64,000 nt of DNA from Alphaproteobacteria bacterium (GTDB taxonomy: Bacteria > Pseudomonadota > Alphaproteobacteria > DSM-16000 > Inquilinaceae). The stretch lies in NCBI GenBank assembly GCA_028284045.1, contig JANQSN010000058.1:124001-188000 (forward strand). Reading direction: 5' to 3'. Made by a program: the position numbers and the translations under genes. Below the pieces are notes generated by a model. The model did no database searches, was not told the DNA's origin, and saw only the letters and a list, made by a program, of their open reading frames with translations. Of this stretch, positions 17,110 to 25,359 are shown piece after piece (the stretch's first letter is position 1; each line of letters starts with the position of its first letter).

Positions 17110-17943
17110 TCACTGGCCGGCCCAGGTGAGCGTCTCGCGGATGAACTCCCACCATGTGATCCAGGAGGTGGAATGGATGGGCGGTCCGCTGATGATGATG
17201 CAGACGGCGCTCCAGAACCCTGAGGAGAGCGCGAGGAACAGGCCCAGCCGGTGGATGCCCAGCGTTCCCATCGAGTAGCCGATGGTGTCGCGGAAATAGG
17301 TGTCCTCGTGTTCCGGCTGCTTGACTTCCTGGCCCTTCGGCACATTGGCGGCGGACAGGATCATCCCGCCGTGCAGTGCCAGCGCGAAACACGTCGTGAA
17401 GAAGAACGCGATCGCCAGCATGTGGATCGGGTTGTAGTGGAAGTTGCCGTACTGGTAGCCGGTGAACCACACCCAGTTCAGATGGCTGAAGATCCCGTAG
17501 GGGAAGCCGTGGCCCCAGGCGCCCAGCATGAACGGCCGGAAGATGTTCAAGGTGACGAAGGCCAGGATGGCGACGCCGAAGGCGATCGGCACGTGGTAAC
17601 CGATGCCCAGCTTGCGGCAGATCTCGACCTCCCGCAGCGCCCAGGAGCAGAAGGCGCCCGTGGCGCAGATCGTGATGATCTGCCAGAGCCCGCCCTCCTT
17701 CATCGGCGCCAGCGCCAAGCGGTAGCTGATGTCCGGCGGGTTGATGCTGATCAGCCAGGGGTTCCAGGTCGGTCCGATCGCCGCCCCATAGAAGATCAGG
17801 GCGGTCCCGAGGATCGAGAAGAAGACCGTGGTGACGCCGAAGAACCCGACATAGAACGGCCCGACCCAGAAATCGAACAGATCCCCGCCGATCAGCGTTC
17901 CCCCGCGAACGCGGTACTTCCGCTCGAAGCTCAGCAAAGCCAT
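17110..17943 (-). CDS. pufL: Photosynthetic reaction centre L subunit
   Basis: The start [20 protein letters not shown] at 17943 gives 277 residues, the family length, and matches L subunits from residue 1. A longer reading to 18042 is not conserved. Ligands visible: His154 (FSHLNW) and His174 (NPIHML) for the bacteriochlorophylls, His191 (ALHGGM) and His231 (GIHRL) for the non-haem iron, and Glu213 in [10 protein letters not shown], equivalent to the QB-site proton donor. It forms the L-M core of the type II reaction centre in the inner membrane. It is the first structural gene after a leader of nearly 500 bases, and no pufB/pufA precede it. Confidence 0.98.
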   Translation of the reverse strand: MALLSFERKYRVRGGTLIGGDLFDFWVGPFYVGFFGVTTVFFSILGTALIFYGAAIGPTWNPWLISINPPDISYRLALAPMKEGGLWQIITICATGAFCSWALREVEICRKLGIGYHVPIAFGVAILAFVTLNIFRPFMLGAWGHGFPYGIFSHLNWVWFTGYQYGNFHYNPIHMLAIAFFFTTCFALALHGGMILSAANVPKGQEVKQPEHEDTYFRDTIGYSMGTLGIHRLGLFLALSSGFWSAVCIIISGPPIHSTSWITWWEFIRETLTWAGQ

Positions 17944-18425
17944 CGCTCTACCCCCTAAGCTTGCCTCAGTCCGTCTTTCCGGCGCTCGGGGCCGGACACC
18001 GGAGACAAAGGACCGTCCGAGGCCGCCGCGCGCGCGGCCCATTCGTTATCGGGAAGGCTGGATCGCCGGGCGATGCCGACAGAGGCCGTCCGGTCGGCGC
18101 GACGCCCGCGAGACCCGGCACGACAAAAGCGCCCGGCGGCAGGGTCTCTGCCGTGGGCGGCTGGATGCCTTGGTCTGGGCGTGTGCATTCGCGGTCTAGG
18201 TTTCGCGTGCGCCGATCCCGAGAGCCGCCGGACCTGGGGCCGACGGACCTTGGGAGAAGCCCCTCATCTCGCTGGCCGCTGCCGTAGGTCGATCGCCGTT
18301 CGAGCCGGCCGACGGGGCCGAAACGGCAGGGGCTCAGATGATGCCCCTGATGCGCCGTTCAGGACCGGCGGGCCTGCCGCCGACGTGACGAACCGGCAGG
18401 GCGGAGACGGGACTCCTTCCTCACT
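17944..18425. other. Long puf leader without LH1 genes
   Basis: All three minus-strand frames between the puf promoter and pufL were examined for LH1 beta and alpha signatures (a His-containing membrane helix with flanking Trp). None was found, and only short arginine- and proline-rich frames occur. The leader contains the terminator-like hairpin listed at 18125-18158. If the mapped promoter is correct, the pufL transcript has an untranslated leader of roughly 480 nt. Confidence 0.6.
18125..18158 (-). terminator. Terminator-like hairpin inside the puf leader
   Basis: On the minus strand GCCC-A-CGGCAG pairs with CTGCCG-CC-GGGC around a five-base loop, then GC and four T residues follow. It lies between the predicted puf promoter and pufL. 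It could attenuate the transcript, end a short leader RNA, or be a relic of an earlier gene boundary. Confidence 0.45.
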
Positions 18426-18469
18426 TGTCAGTGTAAATTGACGCCGTCATATGTCAAGCGAAGTTAACA
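18426..18469. promoter_or_regulatory. Paired PpsR/CrtJ-type palindromes and puf promoter
   Basis: Two palindromes, 26 bases apart centre to centre, lie upstream of pufL. The first, TGTCA-N8-TGACG (18426-18443), is the same form as at puhA. The second, TGTCA-N8-TAACA (18452-18469), fits TGT-N12-ACA exactly. On the minus strand a -35 box TTGACA (18457-18452) and a -10 box TACACT (18435-18430) with 16-base spacing are built from these same bases. A repressor on either palindrome would cover the promoter. PpsR/CrtJ is an inference from the consensus. Confidence 0.65.
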
Positions 18470-18524
18470 TTTCCGCGGCGTTTGAGCCCGGCCCGCCGGC
18501 CTTGGCGCACGCCGCCCATTGGTC

Positions 18525-18638
18525 GCCCTCCCCCTCGATGGGGGAGGGAGGGGAGGGGGTGATCAAGGCATAGGACGAGGCGTTTCGTCGGTGGCACCCT
18601 CACCCCCACCCAAACCCTCCCCCATCGAGGGGGAGGGC
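18525..18638. repeat. Dispersed palindromic repeat, copy A (114 bp)
   Basis: Each end is a small palindrome of the form CCCTCCCCCTCGATGGGGG, and the two ends are inverted relative to each other. This gives terminal inverted repeats around a short unique core. The same ends occur in copy B at 38876-39068. The layout is that of a REP-doublet or MITE-like element. It sits in the gap between the puf promoter and the 3' end of the kinase gene. Confidence 0.8.
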
Positions 18639-18662
18639 TTTCTGATCGTCGGCGGACGCGGT

Positions 18663-20105
18663 CTAAACCGGCACCCGCACCTGGGCGCGCAGGCCGCCCA
18701 GCGGGCTGTCGGCGAGGTCGATCTCGCCGCCATGGCTGAGGGCGATGTCGCGGGCGATGGTCAGCCCCAGACCGCTGCCGCCGCTGTCGGTGTTGCGCGA
18801 CTGGTCGCGCCGGTAGAACGGCTTGAAGACGGCCTCGCGCTCGCTTTCTGGGATTCCCGGCCCGTCGTCGTCGATGACGATCTCCAGCATGTGGTCGCCC
18901 AAGCGCGCCGCCACCTCGACCCGCCGGGCATAGCGCCGGGCGTTGGACAAGAGGTTGGCGAGGCAGCGGCGGAACGCCTTGGGGCGCAGCGGCACCGTGG
19001 CCGACGGGGCGGCGGTCAGGCCGACCGCCGCCCCCTCGCGCCGGGCCGCCGCGACGACATCGTCCAACAGGGCGGCGATGTCGGTGCCTTGCGGGCTTTC
19101 CTCCCCCTCGCCGCGGGCGAAGGCGAGATAGGCCTCGATCATCTCCTCCATATCGGCGACGTCCTCGACCAGGCCGCCGATCTCCGGGCCGTCGCCGAGC
19201 ATGGCGAGCTGCAGGCGCATGCGCGTCAGTGGCGTGCGCAGGTCGTGGCTGACGCCGGCCAGCATCTCCGTGCGCTGGTCGATCGCGCGCTGCACGCGCT
19301 CGCGCATCACCAGGAAGGCGCGCGCGGCCTGGCGCACCTCGGTCGCGCCTTCCGGCTTGAACTGCGGCATGTCGCGGCCCTTGCCGAAGCCGTCCGCGGC
19401 GATCGCCAGCCGGCGAATCGGCCGGATCTGGTTGCGCATGAAGATCAGGGCGACGGCGAACAGCACGACGCCGGAGCCGACCATCCAGGCGATGAAGACC
19501 TGGCTGGTCGAGCTGAACAGCCGGCGGCGCGGCACCAGCACCTGCATGACCTCCGGTCCGAGGTCGACGGTGACGATGCTCCACTCGCCGGCCACCTCCG
19601 GATCGATGCGGAACGGGCGGCCGACCTGGTCGCGCAGCGCCTCGGTTAGACGGCCGCGCAGGATGCCCCCGGCATCGCTGGGCTGCTGGATCAGATCGCC
19701 CGGGCCCGGCGACACCGACACGACCAGGTCGAGCTGGCGCAAGGCCTGCTCGAACAAGGCGTCCACCGCTGCGGGATCGGCGAGCTTGCCGTATTCCTCG
19801 ATGACGAAGGCGATCTCGCCGGCCACGCCCTCGCTGAGTCGCGAGGTCATGGTGTCCCAGTGCCGGTCGTAGAAATAGTAGGCCGCGGTCGCCTGCATCA
19901 GCAGCACCGGCGTGATGATGATCATCAGCGCCCGGCCGAACAGGGTGCGCGGCAACAGGCGCTTGATGCCGGTGCGGGCGTGCAGCGCGCTTTCGGCGAG
20001 CGGCTGGTTGACCGGGATCTGCGCCGCGCGGCGCTCGCGCCGCCGCCGGGCAATCCAGCCGCGCCGCCCGGCCGGGCCGCGCCGCAGGCCGTCTGTCGTG
20101 GTCAT
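18663..20105 (-). CDS. EnvZ-like sensor histidine kinase
   Basis: A 480-residue transmembrane kinase. After a basic N-terminus there is a membrane helix near residues 58-78 (ALMIIITPVLLMQATAAYYF), a periplasmic domain of about 140 residues, a second helix (IAWMVGSGVVLFAVALIFM), and a HAMP segment (IRPIRRLAIAADGFGKG). HisKA carries GVSHDLRTPLTRMRLQ, and the ATPase domain carries NLLSNARRYA, DDGPGIP and GGSGLGLTIA. It overlaps the end of the upstream regulator gene by 4 bases, the standard EnvZ/OmpR arrangement in alphaproteobacteria. The signal sensed is not known from sequence. Confidence 0.92.
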   Translation of the reverse strand: MTTTDGLRRGPAGRRGWIARRRRERRAAQIPVNQPLAESALHARTGIKRLLPRTLFGRALMIIITPVLLMQATAAYYFYDRHWDTMTSRLSEGVAGEIAFVIEEYGKLADPAAVDALFEQALRQLDLVVSVSPGPGDLIQQPSDAGGILRGRLTEALRDQVGRPFRIDPEVAGEWSIVTVDLGPEVMQVLVPRRRLFSSTSQVFIAWMVGSGVVLFAVALIFMRNQIRPIRRLAIAADGFGKGRDMPQFKPEGATEVRQAARAFLVMRERVQRAIDQRTEMLAGVSHDLRTPLTRMRLQLAMLGDGPEIGGLVEDVADMEEMIEAYLAFARGEGEESPQGTDIAALLDDVVAAARREGAAVGLTAAPSATVPLRPKAFRRCLANLLSNARRYARRVEVAARLGDHMLEIVIDDDGPGIPESEREAVFKPFYRRDQSRNTDSGGSGLGLTIARDIALSHGGEIDLADSPLGGLRAQVRVPV

Positions 20106-20818
20106 GCCGGGTCGGGGCGCAGCATGTAGCCCTCGCCGCGCACCGTCAGCAGATAACGCGGCATGCGCGGGTCGGGCTCGATCTTGCGGCGCAGGCGGGT
20201 GATCTGAACGTCCACCGTGCGGGGCGAGGTGCCGCCGGCCGGCGCGCCCGCCGCGCCGGCCCCGGTCTCCACCAGCGCCTCGCGGGTCAGCGTCTCGCCG
20301 GGCCGCGCGGCGAACGCCTTCATCAGGCCGAGTTCCGCCGCGGTCAGCCGCACCCGTTCACCGTCGCGGGTCAGCTCCTCCCGGCCGGGATCGAACACCG
20401 CGCCGCCCATCTGTACCGGCCGGACGGGCATGGCGGGTCGGGCCGTCCGGCGCAGGATGCTGTTGATCCTGAGCACCAGCTCGCGCGGCTCGAACGGCTT
20501 GGGCAGATAGTCGTCAGCGCCGCTCTCCAGCCCGACGATGCGATCCTGCGGGCGGCCGCGCGCCGTCAGCACCAGGATCGGCGTCGCCAGGGTCTCGCGC
20601 AGCGACCGGGTGAGGCTCAGCCCGTCCTCGCCCGGCATCATCACGTCCATGATGATCAGGTCGTATTCCAGCCCGGCCAGGCGGCTGCGCGCCTCCGACG
20701 CGTCGGCCGCCACATCGACCAGAAAGCCGCTCTCCACCAGATAGCGGCGCAGCAGGCTGCGCAGTCGCGTGTCGTCGTCGACGACCAGGATATGCGGGCC
20801 ATGGTCGAGCATGGGCAC
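20102..20818 (-). CDS. OmpR-family response regulator
   Basis: This 238-residue regulator has an N-terminal receiver (HILVVDDDTRLRSLL, phospho-acceptor Asp in LIIMDVMMPGEDGL, Lys in DDYLPKPFEP) and a C-terminal winged helix (LTAAELGLMKAFAARPGETL, then VDVQITRLRRKIEPDPRMPR and TVRGEGYML). A Gly/Ala-rich insertion (TGAGAAGAPAGGTSP) sits in the DNA-binding domain. It is first in the operon and its stop overlaps the start of the EnvZ-like kinase, so the two form a two-component pair. Targets cannot be inferred from the window. Confidence 0.93.
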   Translation of the reverse strand: MPMLDHGPHILVVDDDTRLRSLLRRYLVESGFLVDVAADASEARSRLAGLEYDLIIMDVMMPGEDGLSLTRSLRETLATPILVLTARGRPQDRIVGLESGADDYLPKPFEPRELVLRINSILRRTARPAMPVRPVQMGGAVFDPGREELTRDGERVRLTAAELGLMKAFAARPGETLTREALVETGAGAAGAPAGGTSPRTVDVQITRLRRKIEPDPRMPRYLLTVRGEGYMLRPDPA

Positions 20819-20879
20819 AGTCTAACCGCCAAAGGCCCGCCGGGGGCAGGGGGCGGTTCGCCGGGTTGGCGACAGACCG

Positions 20880-21371
20880 CTACTCCTGCCCGGCGCGCAT
20901 CGCCTGGGGGCGGTTGGCTTCGTCGATGATGCCCAAGAGCACGGTGCGGAAGCCTTCCACCGCCGACGCGCCGGCCTCCCGATAGGCGCGGGCCAGCCGC
21001 TGGCGCTGATTCTCGGTGAGCTGGCGTTCCAGGTCCTGGCCGGTCTGGGTCAGCACCAGCAGGCGCTGGCGCCGGTCGCGGTCGCCCTTGCGCTGGGCGA
21101 TATAGCCCTCGCGGATCAGGTCGCCGAGGACGCGGCTCAGGCTCTGCTTGGTGATGCGCAGGATCCGCAACAGCTCGCTGACCGTGATCTCCGGGTTGCG
21201 CCCGACGAAGTAGATCACCCGGTGATGCGCGCGGCCCAGGCCGAGCCGCCCCAGCATCTGGTCCGGCTCCGCGGTGAAGTCGCGGTAGGCGTAGAACAGC
21301 AGCTCGATGCCCTGGCGGAGATCCTCCTCGCGGAGGAAGAGCGGGTTCACCGCGGATTTAAGGTCAGTCAT
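20880..21371 (-). CDS. MarR-family transcriptional regulator
   Basis: A 163-residue winged-helix protein: LGLGRAHHRVIYFVGRNPEITVSELLRIL is the first helix set, ITKQSLSRVLGDLIREGYI the recognition region, and KGDRDRRQRLLVLTQTG the wing. It is divergent from an aminotransferase gene with 86 bases between the starts. This marR-aminotransferase pairing is common in alphaproteobacteria, so it probably controls that gene and itself. Its ligand is unknown. Confidence 0.9.
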   Translation of the reverse strand: MTDLKSAVNPLFLREEDLRQGIELLFYAYRDFTAEPDQMLGRLGLGRAHHRVIYFVGRNPEITVSELLRILRITKQSLSRVLGDLIREGYIAQRKGDRDRRQRLLVLTQTGQDLERQLTENQRQRLARAYREAGASAVEGFRTVLLGIIDEANRPQAMRAGQE

Positions 21372-21457
21372 GCTGACGCTTCTTGACAGGGCGGTTTCGC
21401 AATGTTACACCTGCGATCAGTATCCGGTCATAATCGAATAACGGAACCCGCCCGGCC
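21372..21457. promoter_or_regulatory. Divergent promoter region of marR and the aminotransferase gene
   Basis: For the rightward gene a perfect TTGACA (21383-21388) is followed after 17 bases by TACACC (21406-21411), a weak -10. An AT-rich stretch CATAATCGAATAACG lies next to the aminotransferase start and could hold the leftward promoter or a MarR operator. No clean long dyad could be established by eye. Confidence 0.4.
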
Positions 21458-22360
21458 ATGACAATCATTCCCTTCGACGATCGCGACGGCGCGATCTGGC
21501 TCGACGGCGCGCTGGTGCCTTGGCGCGACGCCAAGCTGCATGTGTTGAGCCACGGGCTACACTATGCAAGTGCGGTGTTCGAGGGGGAACGGGTCTATGA
21601 CGGCCAGATCTTCAAGCTGACCGAACATTCCGAGCGTCTTGGCGAGAGCGCGCGGATTCTCGGATTCAGCCTGCCCTATACGGTGGACGAGATCGACGCG
21701 GCCTGCCGCGACGTGGTGGCCGCCAATGCCATCGGCGATGGCTATGTCCGGCCGGTCGCCTGGCGCGGCTCGGAGATGATGGGCGTCTCCGCCCAGGCCA
21801 CGCAGATTCGCGTCGCCATCGCCGCCTGGCCCTGGCCCAGCTACTTCGATCCGGCGGCGCTGTCGCGCGGCATCGCCCTGACGACGTCGCCCTGGCGCCG
21901 GCCGGCGCCGGACACCGCGCCGGTCCACTCCAAGGCGGCCGGCCTCTACATGATCTGCACCATGAGCAAGCATGCCGCGGAGGCCCAAGGCTTCCAGGAC
22001 GCGCTGATGCTGGATTGGCGCGGCCTGGTGGCGGAGGCGACGGGCGCCAACATCTTCCTGGCGATGGACGGCCGGCTGCACACCCCGGTGCCGGACTGCT
22101 TCCTCGACGGCATCACCCGGCGCACCGTCATCGACCTGGCCCGGCGGCGGGGGATCGAGGTGGTGGAACGCCAGATCCGGCCGGAGGAGCTGGCCCAGGC
22201 CGACGAGGTGTTCCTGACCGGCACCGCCGCTGAGGTCGCACCGGTCGGCCGCATCGACGACCGGGTCTTCACGCCCGGGCGGATCAGCGAATGCCTGCGC
22301 GAGGACTATGCCGCGCTGGTGCGCACCAGCCGGGATGCGGTGCCCGACGCGGCGGAGTGA
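21458..22360 (+). CDS. Branched-chain amino acid aminotransferase-like protein (fold type IV)
   Basis: A 300-residue PLP enzyme of the class IV aminotransferases. It shows HVLSHGLHYASAVFEGERVYDG, then EHSERLGESARILGF, the PLP-lysine region PVHSKAAGLYMICTMSK, EATGANIFLAMDG and the late EVFLTGTAAEVAPVG. These match the IlvE/branched-chain group rather than D-alanine aminotransferase or aminodeoxychorismate lyase, though the three are close. It should exchange amino groups between branched-chain amino acids and 2-oxoglutarate. Divergent regulation by the adjacent MarR is likely. A second ilvE elsewhere cannot be excluded. Confidence 0.88.
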   Translation: MTIIPFDDRDGAIWLDGALVPWRDAKLHVLSHGLHYASAVFEGERVYDGQIFKLTEHSERLGESARILGFSLPYTVDEIDAACRDVVAANAIGDGYVRPVAWRGSEMMGVSAQATQIRVAIAAWPWPSYFDPAALSRGIALTTSPWRRPAPDTAPVHSKAAGLYMICTMSKHAAEAQGFQDALMLDWRGLVAEATGANIFLAMDGRLHTPVPDCFLDGITRRTVIDLARRRGIEVVERQIRPEELAQADEVFLTGTAAEVAPVGRIDDRVFTPGRISECLREDYAALVRTSRDAVPDAAE

Positions 22361-22390
22361 CCCCGCCCGCCGCCGGCGGCCAGCCGCCGG

Positions 22391-22978
22391 GTGAGGCGTC
22401 CCCAACGCCGCCGGGGATGGCGGGCCGCCGACTTCGACCATGCGGCCGTGCGGCCCTTCGCGCTGCTGTTCGGCGCGGCGGTCGGCCTGTGGTTTCCCGA
22501 TATCGACCAGACGGTGCCGTTGCTCGATCACCGGTCCGTCGTCACCCACAGCGTGCTGCCGGCGCTGCTGGCCGCGCTGTGGCTGCCGCGGGCGCTGGCC
22601 GCTGGCATCGCGATGGGCGTGGCGGTCACCTTGACCGCCGACCTGTTTCCCGAGCGCTGGGTCGGCTTCGCCACCATTCACCTGCCGCTGTTCGGCAGCA
22701 TCGCCGGCGCCTCGCCGGTCTGGCTGGGGTTGAACGCCGTGGCGGCGATGGCGGTCGCCCACCGATGCGCGGGCCTGCGGGGCGCGCCGACGACCGCCCG
22801 CGCCGGCACCGCGGCCTGGCTGATCGGGCCGGATCGCATGCTGTTCGCGGTCACCGCCGGCGTCGCCGCCGTCTACATCGTCCTGGGTGAGGGCAAGCTG
22901 GTGCCGCTGGCGGCGGTGCTGGCGGTCTGGGTGGCGGGACGCGGGATGGCGCGGTGGGCGCCGGCCGGCGGCCGGTAG
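22391..22978 (+). CDS. Membrane-bound metal-dependent hydrolase-like protein (YdjM/DUF457 type)
   Basis: The 195-residue frame starts at a GTG and is rich in membrane segments. Near residue 35 it has LWFPDIDQ followed by LLDHRSVVTHS, the Asp/His pattern typical of YdjM-like putative membrane hydrolases. The remaining helices carry few polar residues. The start is uncertain because the first 15 residues are only basic and there is no clear ribosome site. It follows the aminotransferase by 30 bases on the same strand. Biological role is not established for the family. Confidence 0.65.
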   Translation: MRRPQRRRGWRAADFDHAAVRPFALLFGAAVGLWFPDIDQTVPLLDHRSVVTHSVLPALLAALWLPRALAAGIAMGVAVTLTADLFPERWVGFATIHLPLFGSIAGASPVWLGLNAVAAMAVAHRCAGLRGAPTTARAGTAAWLIGPDRMLFAVTAGVAAVYIVLGEGKLVPLAAVLAVWVAGRGMARWAPAGGR

Positions 22979-23193
22979 GACCCGGCCACCCGCGCCCGGA
23001 TCGACCCCGACGACGGGGCGCCCCGGCGATCGGGCTCTTGGCGGCGACGGATCGGCTCGCCTATGGTCGTCGCCGTCCGCCGCCCGTTACCGCCAGAATC
23101 GCCGATCGCCTTGCCGATGTCCCCGTCCCCGCGCCGCCGTTCCCGCGCGCCCGCCTGTCGGGGCGTCGGCCGGCCTTCGGTTCGTCCGGACGG

Positions 23194-23895
23194 ATGGTGA
23201 CCACCGCCGACCTCATCCTGGTGGTCGCCAAGGCGGTCCTGACGGGGTTCATCGTCGCCGCGCCGCTTGGGCCGATCGCCGCGATCTGCATCCGCCGCGC
23301 GCTGGCCGGCCGCTGGGGCACCGGCGTCGCCACCGGGATCGGCGGCGCCAGCGGCGATGTCGTGCTGGTCGCCTTCACCATCTTCGGGCTCGGGCTCGTC
23401 CAGGACTTTCTGGTGACCTACGAGCTCTATGTCCGGCTGTTCGGCGGCGTGTTCCTGATCGGCTTCGGCGTGCATATGGTGATCGCCCGCACACCGGCCG
23501 CCCCGGCGGAGAGCGCGGGACGGGTCGACCGGCCGCCCGCGCCGGTGATGCTGCGCGACATGGCGCGGGGCTATGCCACCGGCGTCTTCCTGACGGTCAT
23601 CAATCCCGCCCCGCTGATCGCCTTCATCGGCGTCTTCGCCGGGGTCGGGCTGTTCCAGGCGGTGCCGCTGGGCATCGGCTCACCCAGCGCGATCCTGGCG
23701 TCGGCCGTCGTCATGGCCGGGGTCTTCGCCGGTGCGGCCCTATGGTGGATGACCCTGGTGATCGGCTCCTCCGCCGCGCGCGGCTATATGTCGAACCGGC
23801 TGATCAACCGGATCGACCATGCGCTGGGTCTCTTGGTGGTGGCGCTCGGCCTCTACACGCTGGGCCACGCCGTGTGGCGCCTGTCGGTGGGCTGA
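23194..23895 (+). CDS. LysE-family exporter
   Basis: The ATG at 23194 gives a 233-residue, six-helix membrane protein with the LysE/RhtB signature GFIVAAPLGPIAAICIRRAL near the start and FLTVINPAPLIAFIGVFAG in the second half. The family exports amino acids or related solutes by proton exchange. The substrate cannot be told from sequence. A longer reading to 22954 adds a Pro/Arg-rich stretch that looks non-coding. It converges with the glucokinase gene. Confidence 0.88.
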   Translation: MVTTADLILVVAKAVLTGFIVAAPLGPIAAICIRRALAGRWGTGVATGIGGASGDVVLVAFTIFGLGLVQDFLVTYELYVRLFGGVFLIGFGVHMVIARTPAAPAESAGRVDRPPAPVMLRDMARGYATGVFLTVINPAPLIAFIGVFAGVGLFQAVPLGIGSPSAILASAVVMAGVFAGAALWWMTLVIGSSAARGYMSNRLINRIDHALGLLVVALGLYTLGHAVWRLSVG

Positions 23896-23925
23896 CTTGC
23901 GCGGTTGCGCTGCCGCCGCCCGGCC

Positions 23926-24888
23926 TCAGGCGGACGCCGCGCCGGCGAGCGCGGTGCCCTTCAGGCCCAGCATCGCCGGCAGCGGATCGATGATCGCGTA
24001 GGTCGGGATCGCCGCCATATAGCCGGTCAGCCGCCCCTTCGCCTCGAACCGGCTGCGGAACGACGAGCGCTCCAGTTCGTCGATCAGCCGGGGCAGGATG
24101 CCACCGGCCAGGTAGACGCCGCCGCGGGCGCCCAGCGTGAGGGCCAGGTTGCCCGCCACCGTGCCGAGGAAGCTGAAGAACAGGTCGAGCGCCAGCCGGC
24201 AGTGCCGGTCGCCATCGGCGCAGGCGGCGCTGGTCACCTCCGCCGGGTCGAACTGGCGCGGCTCTTCGCCGTCCAGGGTGGCGACCGCCTCGTAGAGGTT
24301 GACCAGGCCCATGCCGGACAGCACCCGCTCCGCCGACACATGGGTGTAGCGCCGCCGGAGATGGTCGATCACCGCGGCTTCCCGGTCGTCGGCGGCGCTC
24401 AAGGTGACATGTCCGCCTTCGCCGGGCAGGGTCGCCCAGCCGCCGGGCGTCGGCAGAAGACCCGCGACCCCCAGCCCGGTGCCCGGCCCGAGAACCCCGA
24501 TCGCCGCGCCGGCCACGCGGTCGCCGCGGCCGATCGGCACCTGTCCGTCCGTCGGCAGCTCCGGGATCGACAAGGCCACCGCGGCGAAATCGTTGATCAC
24601 CCGCAACCACCGGAAGTCGTAGCGCCGCCGGATCTCCTCGATCGAGAAGGTCCAGTTCAGATTGACCATCACCACATGGTCGTCGACCACCGGCGACGGC
24701 GCACAGAAGGCTGCAACCGGCGGCGCCCGGTCCAGCCCGACAGCCGCCAGATAGGCATCGATGATCGCGTCCAGCCCGCTGAACGCGGTCGAGCGCATCA
24801 CCTGCGTCTCCACGACCGCGCCATCGGCGACCAGCGCGAACCGGGCGTGGGTTCCGCCGAGATCGGCAATCAGGGCCTGGGGCTGCAT
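23926..24888 (-). CDS. glk: Glucokinase
   Basis: From MQPQALIADLGGTHARFALV at 24888 the protein has 320 residues and matches the bacterial Glk family. It has the phosphate-1 motif (ADLGGTHARF), NDFAAVALSIPEL, the LGPGTGLGVAGLLP loop, EGGHVTLSA and a late GGVYLAGGILPRL segment. It phosphorylates glucose with ATP in the cytosol. No other sugar-catabolic genes adjoin it. A reading 36 residues longer is not conserved. Confidence 0.95.
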   Translation of the reverse strand: MQPQALIADLGGTHARFALVADGAVVETQVMRSTAFSGLDAIIDAYLAAVGLDRAPPVAAFCAPSPVVDDHVVMVNLNWTFSIEEIRRRYDFRWLRVINDFAAVALSIPELPTDGQVPIGRGDRVAGAAIGVLGPGTGLGVAGLLPTPGGWATLPGEGGHVTLSAADDREAAVIDHLRRRYTHVSAERVLSGMGLVNLYEAVATLDGEEPRQFDPAEVTSAACADGDRHCRLALDLFFSFLGTVAGNLALTLGARGGVYLAGGILPRLIDELERSSFRSRFEAKGRLTGYMAAIPTYAIIDPLPAMLGLKGTALAGAASA

Positions 24889-25202
24889 GCGAGGCGACGT
24901 CCGTCTAGAGAGTTTCAGGGGGCGATGATGGGCGCGCCGCCGCGGGCCCACACGGGCGCCGGCGGTGGGCCGGGCGACCGGCCGGAGGGCCGGCACGGAC
25001 GGCGGCGCTGCGACGTTTTCGCCAGCAGATCAAACGACTGTCGCGCTTTCTGGCAACAATCCAATCTGCAGGCTGGTGCGGGCGCCAGATAATTGCGAGG
25101 GAATGGTGATAGTGATGCAACTTTGCAACAACCTGATGGCCGGCCGATAGGTAAAACGTTTTTCTGGCTTGATCGATCGTGGGTGACCCGTCATATTGTG
25201 CA
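24889..25202. other. Intergenic region upstream of glk
   Basis: No gene is supported here. The part from about 25040 on is AT-richer, and at 25171-25176 it contains TTGATC followed after 17 bases by CATATT (25194-25199), a plausible promoter for the downstream small RNA on the plus strand. Confidence 0.5.
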
Positions 25203-25292
25203 GTGCGGCATGCGGGTGATCCCCGCTGTCGTAGCGCACTTCTTGGGCGTTTCCTCCCTAAACTTGGGCCGCTTTCGAGCGGCCCTTTTTTT
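25203..25292 (+). ncRNA. Candidate small regulatory RNA (AbcR/alpha-r15-like)
   Basis: A short transcript is predicted from three features: the promoter just upstream, a 5' stem-loop (25203-25239, outer GTGC/GCAC with an inner GCGGG-TGAT-CCCGC hairpin), and a single-stranded linker holding GTTTCCTCCCTAAACTT before an ideal intrinsic terminator. Exposed TTCCTCCCT can pair with ribosome-binding sites. That layout resembles the alphaproteobacterial AbcR/alpha-r sRNAs that repress ABC-transporter mRNAs. No ORF explains the terminator. The family assignment is from memory of the motif and is tentative. The existence of a short RNA is better supported. Confidence 0.6.
25266..25292 (+). terminator. 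Intrinsic terminator of the candidate sRNA
   Basis: A perfect GGGCCGCT stem closed by a TTCG tetraloop and its complement AGCGGCCC is followed directly by seven T residues. Orientation is plus strand. No protein-coding gene ends just before it. Confidence 0.9.
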
Positions 25293-25359
25293 GCGCTGCG
25301 TCGATGCCCCGGAGGCTCCGTCACCGGCCGGTCCGGCCGCGACCCGCCGCCGATGGCGG

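Noticed and set aside
17955-18188. A 77-codon minus-strand frame upstream of pufL, considered as a pufB or pufA candidate
   Set aside because: It is Arg/Pro/Ala-rich, has no membrane helix and lacks the His/Trp pattern of LH1 polypeptides.
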